Both the position numbers and the translations under genes were made by a program. Shown piece by piece: positions 27,873-37,013 of a stretch of 64,000 nt of DNA (its first letter is position 1; the number at the start of each line of letters is the position of its first letter). The notes beneath the pieces are model-generated. The model was given only the letters and a program-made list of their open reading frames with translations, was not told the origin of the DNA and did not search any database. The DNA is from Allobosea sp. Leaf344. GTDB taxonomy: Bacteria; Pseudomonadota; Alphaproteobacteria; Rhizobiales; Beijerinckiaceae. The stretch lies in the NCBI RefSeq assembly GCF_001426225.1, contig NZ_LMRT01000013.1, positions 214,723 through 278,722 on the forward strand, in the 5' to 3' direction.

Positions 27873-29321
27873 TCAGACCGGGAGGCGCACCGTCGCGCGC
27901 AGGCCGCCGAGGGGGGAATCGGCCAGGATGATGTCGCCGCCATGGGCGCGGGCGATGTCGCGGGCGATCGCGAGGCCCAGCCCGGTGCCGCCGGAATCGA
28001 CATTGCGCGCTTCGTCGAGGCGGAAAAACGGCCGGAACACCTCTTCGCGCTGCTCGGGCGGGATGCCCGGCCCGTCATCATCGACCATCACGATGAGATA
28101 GCGCGCATCGTGATTGGCGCGGATGGCGATGCGGTCGCCATAGCGCGCGGCATTGGAGACGAGATTGGTGAGGACGCGGCGGAAGGCGTCCGGCCGGACC
28201 ACGACCAGCGGATCGCCGATGACGGTGAGCTGGGTCTGGTGGCCCTGTCGCTCGGCATCGGCCTTCAGCTCTTCGAGCAGGCTGCGGATATCGGTCTCGA
28301 CCGCCGCCTCGCCGGCATCGCCGCGCGCGAAGGCGAGATAATCCTCGAGCATCCGGCTCATCTCGTCGACATCCTTCTCGATCGCGTCGATCTCGGAGGA
28401 GCGCTCGAGCAAAGCGAGGGAGAGCTTGAAGCGGGTGAGGATGGTGCGCAGATCGTGGCTGACGCCGTTGAGCATGGTGGTGCGCTCGCCGACCGAACGT
28501 TCGACGCGGCGCTTCATCTCGATGAAGGCATTGCCGGCCCGTCGCACCTCGCGCGCGCCGCGCGGGCGGAAATCGGCGTCGCGCCCCTTGCCGAAGGCCT
28601 CGGCCGCATCGGCGAGCTTGAGGATCGGGCGGATCTGGTTGCGCAGGAACAGCACCGCGATGGTGAGCAGGATCAGCGAGGTGCCGATCATCCAGATCAG
28701 GAAGATATGGCTGTTGGAAGCATAGGCCTGGTTGCGCCGCGTCAGCACGCGCATCACGTCCTTGCCGAGCTTGACCCGGATCTCGATCAGGCTGGAGCGG
28801 CCGACCGTGTCGAGCCAGAAGGGCCGCGCCACCTGCTGGCTCAGCTCGGCCGACAGCGCATTGTCCAGCAGCGAGAAGAAGGGGCGGGGGCCCGGCGCCG
28901 GCAGATCGGAATCGGGGATGATGTCGACATCCATGCCGAGCCGGCGCTCGGCGATCCGCGAGAGAATGCGCGCATCCTGGTCCTGCGGATAGCTTTCATA
29001 GACATCGATCAGCGCCGCGATATCGGCCGAGACGGCGGAGGAGAGCCGTTGCGTCACCGTCTGCCAGTGCCGTTCCATGAAGACATAGGCGATGACCGAT
29101 TGCAGCAGCACCACCGGCGCGATGACGATGACCAGCGCCCGCGGATAGAGCCCGGTCGGCATGTAGCGCGCGATCAGATGCAAGGGCCGCCCGGCGCGGC
29201 GCAGCTGCGGCTTCAGCGAACGGTTCAGGCGCCGCCCGATCCCGCCCAACACGGCGATGAGCCGCGCCAGCCCCGCGCCGGCCGCCCTCGCCGCCTGCTG
29301 AAGGGGCTCGATGGCGCTCAC
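27873..29321 (-). CDS. EnvZ-like sensor histidine kinase
   Basis: A membrane sensor kinase of 482 residues. TM1 is at about 62-81 and TM2 at about 205-226, bounding a periplasmic domain of about 120 residues. A HAMP domain follows, then the phospho-acceptor H289 in GVSHDLRTILTRFK, and a HATPase domain with NLVSNAARYG, DDDGPGIP and GGTGLGLAI. The residue after HDLRT is Ile where EnvZ has Pro. It overlaps its response regulator by four bases (ATGA). The signal sensed is unknown. Confidence 0.94.
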   Translation of the reverse strand: MSAIEPLQQAARAAGAGLARLIAVLGGIGRRLNRSLKPQLRRAGRPLHLIARYMPTGLYPRALVIVIAPVVLLQSVIAYVFMERHWQTVTQRLSSAVSADIAALIDVYESYPQDQDARILSRIAERRLGMDVDIIPDSDLPAPGPRPFFSLLDNALSAELSQQVARPFWLDTVGRSSLIEIRVKLGKDVMRVLTRRNQAYASNSHIFLIWMIGTSLILLTIAVLFLRNQIRPILKLADAAEAFGKGRDADFRPRGAREVRRAGNAFIEMKRRVERSVGERTTMLNGVSHDLRTILTRFKLSLALLERSSEIDAIEKDVDEMSRMLEDYLAFARGDAGEAAVETDIRSLLEELKADAERQGHQTQLTVIGDPLVVVRPDAFRRVLTNLVSNAARYGDRIAIRANHDARYLIVMVDDDGPGIPPEQREEVFRPFFRLDEARNVDSGGTGLGLAIARDIARAHGGDIILADSPLGGLRATVRLPV

Positions 29322-30046
29322 CCGCGATCCGTGACCAGGCGATAGCCGACGCCGCGCACCGTCTGGAGATAGAGCGGATCGGCCTGGTCGCGCTCGATCT
29401 TGCGGCGCAGGCGGTTCATCTGCACGTCGACCGTCCGGTCATTGGCGGCCGAACCCTGGGCCGCCAGCTCCTCGCGCGGCACGACCTCCCCGGCGCGTTC
29501 CGCCAGAGCGGTCAGGATCTCGCGCTCGCGTTCGGTCAGGCGGATCGGCTCCTCGCCCTTGCGCAATTCACCCCGGGCGAGGCCGTAGACGAAGGGGCCG
29601 AAGCGTACGAATTCGGGGCGGATCGCCGCGGCCGGCGTCTCGGCGGCGAGCGTCCGCTTGAGGATGTTGCCCAGGCGCAGCAGCAGCTCCCGCGGCTCGA
29701 AGGGCTTGGCGAGATAATCGTCGACGCCGAGTTCGAGCCCGTCGATGCGGTCCTTGCTGTCGGCCCGCGCCGTCAGCATCAGGATCGGCACGGAAGATCC
29801 GGTGCGGAAGCGCCTGGCGAAATCGAAGCCGTTCTCGCCGGGCATCATGATGTCGAGCACGATCGCGTCGAAGACGAGGTTGCTCAGCCTGGAATCGGCC
29901 TCGATCGCATTGCCGGCGGTGGTCACGCGGTAGCCATTATCCCCGAGGAACCGCGCCAGCAGATCGCGCAGGCGCCGGTCGTCATCGACCACGAGGATAT
30001 GGGGCGCTTCATCTGGAAGCGGCTTGCGCTGCGCCTGTGCGGCCAT
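29318..30046 (-). CDS. OmpR-family response regulator
   Basis: A 242-residue DNA-binding response regulator. The receiver domain has the acidic pair in VVDDDRRL, phospho-acceptor D65 in LDIMMPGENGFD, T in MLTAR and K in DYLAKPFEPREL. The C-terminal winged helix ends NRLRRKIERD and YLQTVRGVGYRLV, typical of OmpR/PhoB. It is the first gene of a two-gene operon with the sensor kinase, overlapping by ATGA. Targets are unknown; a MarR regulator and ilvE lie upstream. Confidence 0.95.
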   Translation of the reverse strand: MAAQAQRKPLPDEAPHILVVDDDRRLRDLLARFLGDNGYRVTTAGNAIEADSRLSNLVFDAIVLDIMMPGENGFDFARRFRTGSSVPILMLTARADSKDRIDGLELGVDDYLAKPFEPRELLLRLGNILKRTLAAETPAAAIRPEFVRFGPFVYGLARGELRKGEEPIRLTEREREILTALAERAGEVVPREELAAQGSAANDRTVDVQMNRLRRKIERDQADPLYLQTVRGVGYRLVTDRG

Positions 30047-30126
30047 GTCTCATTCCGGTCCCGGTGCCCCGGCGCTGCTGCGGCGGGTGTAGCGAACATC
30101 TGCCCGGTCCGAGCGTGCCTGGCCTG

Positions 30127-30633
30127 TCAGACCGGCTCGGGCAGGTGGGGCAGCACTTTGTGGCGTTCCGAGGGATCGATCAAGCCTGCGAGATAGCGCG
30201 CCACCGCCCTTTCGCCCTCGGCGGAGATGCCCGCGAGGGCGCCATTGACCCGCCTGGCCTGCAATTGCGCCAGCCGCTGGGCCAGCTCCTGGCCGGCCTG
30301 CGTGGTGTGGAGATGGCGCTGGCGCTTGTCCTGCACGCCGGTGCGCTGCTCGACGAAGCCGGTCTCGACCAGCTCCTTCAGCACCCTGTTGAGGCTCTGC
30401 TTGGTGATCTGCAGGATGTCGAGCAGCTCGGCGATGGTCAGGCCCGGGCGCCGCTCGACGAAATGCAGCACGCGGTGATGGGCGCGGCCGAAACCGTAAT
30501 CGGCGAGGATGCGGTCGGGATCGCTGACGAAATCGCGATAGGCGAAGAACAAGAGCTCGATCAGCTCATAGGGCACCGGCGCGGCCTGGTCGCCGCCTGT
30601 CGCCTCGTTTCGGTGGCTGTGCACCTGCGCCAC
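30127..30633 (-). CDS. MarR-family transcriptional regulator
   Basis: A winged-helix dimeric regulator. The recognition region is LTIAELLDILQITKQSLNRVLKELVETGFVEQ, followed by the wing RTGVQDKRQRHLHTT. I place the start at the GTG at 30633 because GGAG lies seven bases before it; an in-frame ATG at 30681 lacks such a site. This gives 168 residues. It is divergent from the branched-chain aminotransferase gene, which it may control. The same strand continues into the response regulator 80 bases downstream. Confidence 0.88.
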   Translation of the reverse strand: MAQVHSHRNEATGGDQAAPVPYELIELLFFAYRDFVSDPDRILADYGFGRAHHRVLHFVERRPGLTIAELLDILQITKQSLNRVLKELVETGFVEQRTGVQDKRQRHLHTTQAGQELAQRLAQLQARRVNGALAGISAEGERAVARYLAGLIDPSERHKVLPHLPEPV

Positions 30634-30661
30634 GCGCGATCTCCATTTTACGTCAGTGTTG

Positions 30662-30690
30662 TTGACATATCTCAGACACAAGATTACCGG
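30662..30690 (+). promoter_or_regulatory. Candidate promoter region between marR-type gene and ilvE
   Basis: A consensus -35 TTGACA at 30662-30667 lies in the 191-base divergent gap. The -10 about 17 bases on is poor, so the exact promoter is uncertain. The segment also overlaps the likely minus-strand promoter of the MarR gene. Confidence 0.3.
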
Positions 30691-30824
30691 TCAAGCGCGT
30701 GAGGCGACGGATTATGTCGTCTTCGGACCCGCTCGCGCAGTTTCATTCCGCCCTTGCAACGGCGCCAATTCTGGACCAGCAGGGGCGGGCGGTCTGCCGG
30801 TTTCATGTGCAAAAGGAGCACACC

Positions 30825-31712
30825 ATGTCAGTCATCCCCTTCGACCAGCGCGACGGCGTCATCTGGTTCGACGGCAAGCTCGTGCCCTGGAAGGATGCCA
30901 AGGTGCACGTACTGACCCATGGGCTGCATTACGGCTCCTGCATTTTCGAGGGCGAGCGCGCCTATGACGGCGTCATCTACAAATGCACCGAGCATTCCCA
31001 GCGCCTGCACAAATCGGCCGAGATCATGGACTTCACCATCCCCTGGACGGTGGAGGAGATCGACGCGGCGAAATATCTCTGCCTGAAGGAGAACGGGCTG
31101 AAGGACGCCTATGTCCGCCCGGTCGCCTGGCGCGGCTCCGAGATGATGGCGGTCTCCGGCATGCACAACACGATCCATACGGCGATCGCGGTGTGGGAAT
31201 GGCCGAGCATGTTCGACATGGCGCAGAAGCTGAAGGGCGTGCGGCTCGACATCGCCAGCTATCGCCGGCCCGACCCGGCCTGCGCCCCGGTCCATGCCAA
31301 GGCGGCGGGGCTCTACATGATCTGCTCGCTCTCCAAGCACAAGGCGGAGCGCGCCGGCTATGCCGATGCGATGATGCTGGATTGGGAGGGCAATGTCGCC
31401 GAATGCACCGGCGCCAACATCTTCTTCATCAAGGACGGGGTGATTCATACCCCGCTCGCCGACCGGTTCCTGAACGGCATAACCCGGCAATCCGTGATCG
31501 AGCAGTGCAAGAAGCGCGGCTTCGAGGTGGTGGAGCGGCGCATCCGCCCGGAGGAGCTGGCGAGCTTCAACGAGTGCTTCATCACCGGATCGGCCGCCGA
31601 GGTGACGCTCGTCTCCGAGATCGGCCCCTATTCCTTCATCACCGGCAATATGGGCAAGGTGATCATGGAGGATTATTCGGCCGCGGTGAGGCCGCAATCG
31701 CAGGCGGCCTGA
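30825..31712 (+). CDS. ilvE: Branched-chain amino acid aminotransferase
   Basis: A fold-type IV PLP enzyme of 295 residues that transfers the amino group between glutamate and the keto acids of Leu, Ile and Val. Conserved segments are HVLTHGLHYGSCIFEGERAY, YVRPVAWRG, PVHAKAAGLYM (containing the likely PLP lysine), and GNVAECTGANIFFI with TPLADRFLNGITR. The ATG at 30825 follows AAAGGAG. Upstream in-frame codons lack family similarity. It is divergent from the MarR regulator. Confidence 0.94.
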   Translation: MSVIPFDQRDGVIWFDGKLVPWKDAKVHVLTHGLHYGSCIFEGERAYDGVIYKCTEHSQRLHKSAEIMDFTIPWTVEEIDAAKYLCLKENGLKDAYVRPVAWRGSEMMAVSGMHNTIHTAIAVWEWPSMFDMAQKLKGVRLDIASYRRPDPACAPVHAKAAGLYMICSLSKHKAERAGYADAMMLDWEGNVAECTGANIFFIKDGVIHTPLADRFLNGITRQSVIEQCKKRGFEVVERRIRPEELASFNECFITGSAAEVTLVSEIGPYSFITGNMGKVIMEDYSAAVRPQSQAA

Positions 31713-31751
31713 CCCTGCCGGTTCGAGGGGGCGCGGCGGAGACCGGCTGGC

Positions 31752-32837
31752 CTAGCCGCCGGTCTTCGCCTCGCTCCGGAACAAGGTGATCCAATCATCC
31801 CCGGGGATGAGCCGGCATTCGCTCATCGCGCTCAGCCCGAGGATGGCGAAGCGGCTGCCGTCCCAGCCATAGGAGCCGGCGGCGCCGCAATCGCCGATGC
31901 CGCGGCCCTTGGCGTAGAACGAGACCTGGCCGGTCGCGGGGTCGAAATCCGCATTGACCAGCTCGTTGTCGGGCGAGCTGCCGCTGCCCTCGAAGGCTGC
32001 CGGCCGGGCTTTCGCGACATCGCGCCCCGGCACCAGCCAGAACTGGCTGGAGATGTTGTAGGCGCCGCGCGAACAGGCGAGGGAGACGAGCCGCAGCCGG
32101 TCGTCCAGCGGCCAGACGCCATCGGCATCCTCGAAGCCGGGCGGGGTCTCCTCGCAGCTATCGGGCGCGCGCCGGTTGATCTCGCCGCGCAACGCCGTGG
32201 CCAGCGCCTGGGCCTCGGCCTTCGGCAGCGGCTTGCCGGAGGCCTTGCGGGTGGTGACGACGGGAAGGGCGGGTGCGGCCGGGGCCGTGCCGGCGGTGCC
32301 CTTGCGGATCAGCGCCGTCGGCGTGTTCAGCCGGCCCTGCCGCTCATCGATCCAGAGCATGGCGGCGACCGAGCCGGCGAGCGAGACGGTGAAGCTGCGC
32401 GCACCGATGCGCGCGGTCAGGGCCGTGGCCTTGCGCGCCGCCGCGATCAGCGCTTCGGCCTCAGCCGGCGGCAGGGTGATCTCGGCGACTTCGGCATCGA
32501 CGCTCTGCGCTGCGAAGCGGCGGCCGGCGGCTGGGAACGGCGCCCCGTCGAGGGCGAGCTCGATGTCGAAGCGCGGCTCGAGCTTCTGCGCCCGCAGCTT
32601 GAGAGACAGCGTCGGGGCGCCGTCCGGACCGGCCGCACGGTCGAGCCTCAGGAAGGCGACATCGGCGTCGGTCTCCTTTGGCAGCGACAGCGCCGTGCAG
32701 GAGCGCGTATTGTCGCAGCCGGCGATCCAGTCACGGAAGGTCTTGGTGGCGCCGGGTTCGGCGCGCGCCGGGCCGGCCAGAGCGGCGCCGAGCATGAGCG
32801 CCAGGAGCGGAGCCTCAACCCCAGCGCGACGCCGCAT
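31752..32837 (-). CDS. DUF1176 domain-containing secreted protein
   Basis: A 361-residue exported protein of unknown function. A Sec signal peptide (MRRRAGVEAPLLALMLGAAL, then AGPARA) is followed by the start of the DUF1176 region KTFRDWIAGCDNTRSCTALS and its C-terminal part GAYNISSQFWLVPG and GRGIGDCGAAGSYGWDG. Paired Cys suggest periplasmic disulfides. The ATG at 32837 has AGGAGG at six-base spacing; an ATG two codons earlier abuts that site. The start overlaps the end of moaE by 23 bases. Confidence 0.85.
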   Translation of the reverse strand: MRRRAGVEAPLLALMLGAALAGPARAEPGATKTFRDWIAGCDNTRSCTALSLPKETDADVAFLRLDRAAGPDGAPTLSLKLRAQKLEPRFDIELALDGAPFPAAGRRFAAQSVDAEVAEITLPPAEAEALIAAARKATALTARIGARSFTVSLAGSVAAMLWIDERQGRLNTPTALIRKGTAGTAPAAPALPVVTTRKASGKPLPKAEAQALATALRGEINRRAPDSCEETPPGFEDADGVWPLDDRLRLVSLACSRGAYNISSQFWLVPGRDVAKARPAAFEGSGSSPDNELVNADFDPATGQVSFYAKGRGIGDCGAAGSYGWDGSRFAILGLSAMSECRLIPGDDWITLFRSEAKTGG

Positions 32838-33270
32838 CGTCATCCTCCTGCCTGGCCTCGACCCAGCCGCCGACCGTCCCGTCGAGCAGATGCTCGCGCT
32901 TCCAGAACGGGGCGCGGGTCTTGAGATAGTCCATCATGAAATCCGCCGCCTCGAAGGCGGCCCGGCGATGCGCCGAGGTGGCGACGACCAGCACGATCTG
33001 CTCGCCGGGCCTGACCAGGCCGAAGCGATGGATCGCGGTCAAGCCGCTCAGCGGCCAGCGCTCCAGCGCCGCCTGCGCCACGCGGCCGATCTCGGCCTCG
33101 GCCATGCCGGGATAATGCTCGAGCTCCAGCGCCTGCAGCCGCCCGCCCTCATCCCGGCAGAGGCCGGTGAAGCTGACCACGGCGCCGATATGGCTGCGCG
33201 CCGCCGTCAGCCGCTCCACCTCGGCGGAGAGGTCGAAATCCTCGCGCTGGATGCGGATGGTCGGCGTCAT
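32815..33270 (-). CDS. moaE: Molybdopterin synthase catalytic subunit
   Basis: MoaE converts precursor Z to molybdopterin using sulfur delivered by MoaD thiocarboxylate. The 151-residue protein has GAVVSFTGLCRDEG, LELEHYPGMAEAEI, IHRFGLVRPGEQIVLV, SAHRRAAFEAADFMMDYLK and the active-site Lys segment APFWKRE. It follows moaD by 48 bases in the order uvrC-pgsA-moaD-moaE. Confidence 0.97.
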   Translation of the reverse strand: MTPTIRIQREDFDLSAEVERLTAARSHIGAVVSFTGLCRDEGGRLQALELEHYPGMAEAEIGRVAQAALERWPLSGLTAIHRFGLVRPGEQIVLVVATSAHRRAAFEAADFMMDYLKTRAPFWKREHLLDGTVGGWVEARQEDDDAASRWG

Positions 33271-33318
33271 CGCGCGCTCCGTCCGAAGCCGGTGCAGATC
33301 AGGCGGCCGGACCTCACC

Positions 33319-33600
33319 TCATCCACCGGTCATCGGCGGGAAGAAGGCGATCTCATGCGCCTCCGCGATGCTGGCATCGGGTTTGACATGGGTATGGTCG
33401 ATGGCGGCGCGCACGATCGCCTCGTCGGCGAAGGCGGCGGCATAGCCCTCGTCGCGGCTCTTCAGCCAGCGCACCAGCTCGGCGACCGTCCGCGCCTCGG
33501 CGGGGGGCGTCACGGTCTCCTCCGCCAGGCCGATGCGCTCGCGCACCCAGGCGAAATAGACGAGCTTCAGCGGGCGGGTCTGGATCATGGCTTCGCTCAT
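33319..33600 (-). CDS. moaD: Molybdopterin synthase sulfur carrier subunit
   Basis: A 93-residue ubiquitin-like protein ending in the required Gly-Gly (FFPPMTGG), the site of adenylation and thiocarboxylation. VYFAWVRERIG and TVAELVRWL are typical of MoaD. It is slightly longer than the E. coli protein at the N terminus; an ATG at codon 5 could be the real start. It overlaps pgsA by four bases (ATGA). Confidence 0.95.
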   Translation of the reverse strand: MSEAMIQTRPLKLVYFAWVRERIGLAEETVTPPAEARTVAELVRWLKSRDEGYAAAFADEAIVRAAIDHTHVKPDASIAEAHEIAFFPPMTGG

Positions 33601-34220
33601 GGGGCGCGCTCATCCTCCTCGACGAGATAGCGGATGCCGGCGTTGAAATAATCCCAGCCGGAATAGATCGTCAGCAGCGCCGCGATCCACAGCATCACGA
33701 TGCCGATCGTCGTGTTGTAGGGCAGGACCTGGTCGCCGGCCGGGCCGGCGACGAGAAAGCCGAGCGCCAGCAATTGCGTGGTCGTCTTCCATTTCGCGAC
33801 CTTGCTGACGGGGACGCTGACCTTCAGCTCCGCCAGGAATTCGCGCAGGCCGGAGACCAGGATCTCGCGGCAGAGGATGACGATGGCGGCCCAGATCGCC
33901 CAGCCCTTGATCGTCTCGGTATGGACCAGCATCAGCAGCAGCGCGCAGACCAGGAGCTTGTCGGCGATCGGATCGAGCATGCGGCCGATGGCGGATTGCT
34001 GGCTCCAGGCACGGGCGAGCCAGCCATCGAGATAATCGGTCACCGCCGCCAGCACATAGACGGCGAGCGCGCACCAGCGCAGCCAGTCGTCGGTCGGCCA
34101 GAACAGCAGCGCGACCACGGCGGGGATCGCGACGATCCGCCCGTAGGTCAGGAGATTGGGCAGCGACCAGGGGCCGCGGCGCTTGATGGCGTCTGTCAGA
34201 GTCGTCACGGGTCCCACCAA
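33597..34220 (-). CDS. pgsA: CDP-diacylglycerol-glycerol-3-phosphate 3-phosphatidyltransferase
   Basis: A membrane enzyme that makes phosphatidylglycerol phosphate, the first committed step to phosphatidylglycerol and cardiolipin. The 207-residue protein contains the CDP-alcohol phosphotransferase motif D-x2-D-G-x2-A-R-x8-G-x3-D-x3-D, here from DYLDGWLAR through GRMLDPIAD. It has several hydrophobic helices. NLLTYGRI near the N terminus is also conserved. It sits between uvrC and moaD. Confidence 0.96.
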   Translation of the reverse strand: MVGPVTTLTDAIKRRGPWSLPNLLTYGRIVAIPAVVALLFWPTDDWLRWCALAVYVLAAVTDYLDGWLARAWSQQSAIGRMLDPIADKLLVCALLLMLVHTETIKGWAIWAAIVILCREILVSGLREFLAELKVSVPVSKVAKWKTTTQLLALGFLVAGPAGDQVLPYNTTIGIVMLWIAALLTIYSGWDYFNAGIRYLVEEDERAP

Positions 34221-34290
34221 AGCAGCGCCTTTGTGACAGCGTCAACACGCATGAGCATGAGGGCGCCCGTCCAGTGCCTGCATTCTGCGC

Positions 34291-36330
34291 TCATGCGTCG
34301 TGAAAGTAATCATGCACCGCCTTGGCGGTCGCGGCATTGACGCCGGGCGTCCGCATCAGATCCTCGAGCTTGGCGCGCTGGATCGCCTTGATCGTACCGA
34401 AATGCAGCAGAAGTGCGCGCTTGCGCGTAGGGCCGATGCCGGGGATCTCGTCGAGCGGGTTCTTCATCGTGTCGCGCTTGCGCTTGGCGCGGTGCGTGCC
34501 GATCGCGAAGCGATGCGCCTCGTCGCGCAGGCGCTGGATGAAATACAGCGCGGGGTCGCGCGGCGGCAGCTTGAACGGCTCGCGGCCGGCCATGTGGAAG
34601 GTCTCGCGCATGGCGTTGCGGTCGGCGCCCTTGGCGATGGCGACGAGCGGGATGTCGCCGGCGCCGCGCTCGGCCATGATCTTGCGCGCGGCCTCGAACT
34701 GGCCCTTGCCGCCGTCGACGATGACGAGATCGGGCCGGGAGGGGAAGCTGCCATCGTCGGGCGGCGGCGGCGGGGCCGGCATGGGGAGGCCCTCCGGCCC
34801 CGTGACGTCGTCGGGGAGGGGGGCGTCCGCGACGGGGACATTGTCCTTCGCCAGCCGCGCGAAGCGCCGGTGCAGAACCTCCCGCATCATGCCGAAATCA
34901 TCGCCGGCGATGGTGTCGGTCGAGATGTTGAAGGTGCGGTAATGGCTCTTCATGAAGCCGTCCTTCCCGGCGACGATCATCGCGCCGACGGCATTGGTGC
35001 CCATGATGTGCGAATTATCGTAGACCTCGACCCGGCGCGGCGGGCGGGCCATGCCGAAGGCGGTGCCGAGCGCGCTCAGCAGGGATTGCTGGCCGGCATT
35101 GTCGGCGAGCTTGCGGGAGAGCGCCTCGCGCGCATTCTTCACGGCATGGGCGACGAGATCGGCCCGCTCGCCGCGCCTGGGATGGGCGATCTCGACCTTG
35201 CGGCCGGCGCGGGCGCTCAGCGCCTGGCCGATCAGCTCCATATCCTCGACCGGATGCGAGATCAGCACCAGCCGCGGCGGCGGCTTGTCGTCGTAGAACT
35301 GGCTGATCACCGAGGCCAGCACTTCGGCGGGCGTCAGGCTGCGATCGGCCCGCGGAAACAGCGCGCGATTGCCCCAGTTCTGGTGATTGCGGAAAAAGAA
35401 GATCTCGATGCAGAACTGACCGGCCTGTTCGTCGATGGCGAAGACGTCGGCTTCCTCGACGTCGCGGGTGTTGATGTCCTGCCCGGCCTGCACCGCCGAG
35501 AGGGCGGCGAGACGGTCGCGATAGCGCGCCGCCTTCTCGAATTCGAGCTCCTCGGCGGCGGCCTGCATCCGGGCCGACAGCGTCTTCTTCACATCCGAGG
35601 AACGTCCGGCCAGGAAGTCGCGGGCCTGGCCGGCCAGCGCCTGATAATCCGGGATCGAGATCTCGCCGGTGCAGGGGCCGGAACAGCGCTTGATCTGGAA
35701 GAGCAGGCAGGGCCGGGTGCGGTTCTCATAGAAGGAATCGGTGCAGGAGCGCAGCAGAAACGCCTTCTGCAGGGCGTCGATGGTGCGCTTCACCGCCCAG
35801 ACCGACGCGAAGGGGCCGTAATAATCGCCCTTGCGCTGGCGCGAGCCGCGATGCTTGGCGATCTGCGGCGCCTCGTGATCGCCGCTGAGCAGGATATAGG
35901 GGAAGCTCTTGTCGTCGCGCAGCAGCACGTTGTAGCGCGGCCGAAGCTGCTTGATCAGGTTGGATTCGAGCAGCAGCGCCTCGGTTTCGCTGCCGGTGGT
36001 GACGAATTCCATATTCGCCGTCTCGGCGATCATGCGCGCCACGGCATTGGTATGGGCCATGCCACGCGCATAGGCGCTGACCCGGTTCTTCAGGTTCTTG
36101 GCCTTGCCGACATAGAGGACCTCGCCGGCCCGGTCGAACATGCGGTAGACGCCCGGCCGGTTGGGCAGGTGCTTGGCGAAGCCGGCGATGACCCCGATGC
36201 CGGCTTTCAGCGCGCCGGGCGCGGCTTCGCCGAGATCGGCGACGGGAGGAAGGGGAAGCGTATCCTCTTCATCCGTCTCGATCTCGGTATCGGGGAGGTC
36301 GGCCTGGCGTTCGCGAGTCATGGGCTGCAT
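34291..36330 (-). CDS. uvrC: Excinuclease ABC subunit C
   Basis: UvrC makes both incisions during nucleotide excision repair after UvrAB damage recognition. The 679-residue protein has an N-terminal GIY-YIG nuclease ([20 protein letters not shown]), a UVR motif region ([20 protein letters not shown]), the C-terminal RNase H-like nuclease ([20 protein letters not shown] and IVDGGKGQF), and a terminal tandem helix-hairpin-helix ([17 protein letters not shown]). An acidic N-terminal extension of about 45 residues precedes the nuclease. It heads the minus-strand operon with pgsA and moaDE. Confidence 0.97.
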   Translation of the reverse strand: MQPMTRERQADLPDTEIETDEEDTLPLPPVADLGEAAPGALKAGIGVIAGFAKHLPNRPGVYRMFDRAGEVLYVGKAKNLKNRVSAYARGMAHTNAVARMIAETANMEFVTTGSETEALLLESNLIKQLRPRYNVLLRDDKSFPYILLSGDHEAPQIAKHRGSRQRKGDYYGPFASVWAVKRTIDALQKAFLLRSCTDSFYENRTRPCLLFQIKRCSGPCTGEISIPDYQALAGQARDFLAGRSSDVKKTLSARMQAAAEELEFEKAARYRDRLAALSAVQAGQDINTRDVEEADVFAIDEQAGQFCIEIFFFRNHQNWGNRALFPRADRSLTPAEVLASVISQFYDDKPPPRLVLISHPVEDMELIGQALSARAGRKVEIAHPRRGERADLVAHAVKNAREALSRKLADNAGQQSLLSALGTAFGMARPPRRVEVYDNSHIMGTNAVGAMIVAGKDGFMKSHYRTFNISTDTIAGDDFGMMREVLHRRFARLAKDNVPVADAPLPDDVTGPEGLPMPAPPPPPDDGSFPSRPDLVIVDGGKGQFEAARKIMAERGAGDIPLVAIAKGADRNAMRETFHMAGREPFKLPPRDPALYFIQRLRDEAHRFAIGTHRAKRKRDTMKNPLDEIPGIGPTRKRALLLHFGTIKAIQRAKLEDLMRTPGVNAATAKAVHDYFHDA

Positions 36331-36437
36331 GTAGGATGCGACGGGCGTTTCGTCATGTCAGCAGTGCAAGACAGGGCGGGCCCGGCCGGTTTCGCCGGAT
36401 GGGGTTGCAGAAACGGGAGGCGGGTAGGCTGCCGGAA

Positions 36438-37013
36438 ATGGAAAACGGGCGCGTCATCCTCCTCAACGGCGAGTCGAGCAGTGGCAAATCGACACTGGCG
36501 CGCGCGCTCCAGGACCGGATCGAGCTGCCGTTCTGGCATATTTCGATCGACCATCTCAGGGATTCCGGCGTGCTGCCGACGGCGCGGATCGCGCGCGGCG
36601 ACTTCGCCTGGAGCGAGCTCAGGGACGGTTTCTTCCTCGGCTTCGAACAATCGCTGCTGGCCTATCTCCGGGCCGGCAACAACCTGATCGTCGAGCACAT
36701 CCTGGAGAATCGGGCATGGGCGCGCCGGCTGGCCGTGACCCTGGCCGAGCAGGACGTCTTCTTCGTCGGCCTGCGCTGCGAGCTCGGGGAGCTGGAGCGC
36801 CGCGAGCGGGCGCGGGGCGACCGCCGCATCGGCGATGCGCGGCGTGACCATGCGTCGGTCCACCGCTATGGCCGCTATGATCTCGAGGTCGACGGCACGC
36901 AGCCGCCGGCCGATAATGCAGAGCGTCTCATCCAGGCCTGGCGGAGGCGCAGTCGCCCATCCGCCCTGCAGCTGATGGGCGTGGATGACGGCCAAGGGGA
37001 GCAACCCGCATGA
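36438..37013 (+). CDS. Chloramphenicol phosphotransferase-like P-loop kinase
   Basis: A 191-residue cytosolic P-loop protein. It has Walker A LNGESSSGKSTLARAL, then HISIDHLRDSG with an Asp where CPT-type kinases keep their catalytic base. VEHILENRAWARRLA and FVGLRCELGELERRERARGD follow, as in the CPT family. The start at 36438 gives MENGRVILLNGESS; a longer frame adds unrelated sequence, and no strong ribosome binding site is seen. The gene overlaps the next by ATGA. The natural substrate is unknown, and antibiotic resistance should not be assumed. Confidence 0.82.
   Translation: MENGRVILLNGESSSGKSTLARALQDRIELPFWHISIDHLRDSGVLPTARIARGDFAWSELRDGFFLGFEQSLLAYLRAGNNLIVEHILENRAWARRLAVTLAEQDVFFVGLRCELGELERRERARGDRRIGDARRDHASVHRYGRYDLEVDGTQPPADNAERLIQAWRRRSRPSALQLMGVDDGQGEQPA

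Noticed and set aside
34300-36687. A 795-codon plus-strand frame opposite uvrC
   Set aside because: uvrC on the minus strand is unmistakable from end to end, so the plus-strand frame is a shadow.
36438-37013. Antibiotic resistance gene (chloramphenicol phosphotransferase)
   Set aside because: Only the general CPT-like P-loop fold is visible. Such kinases are widespread in genomes without a resistance role, and no mobile element or resistance context is present.
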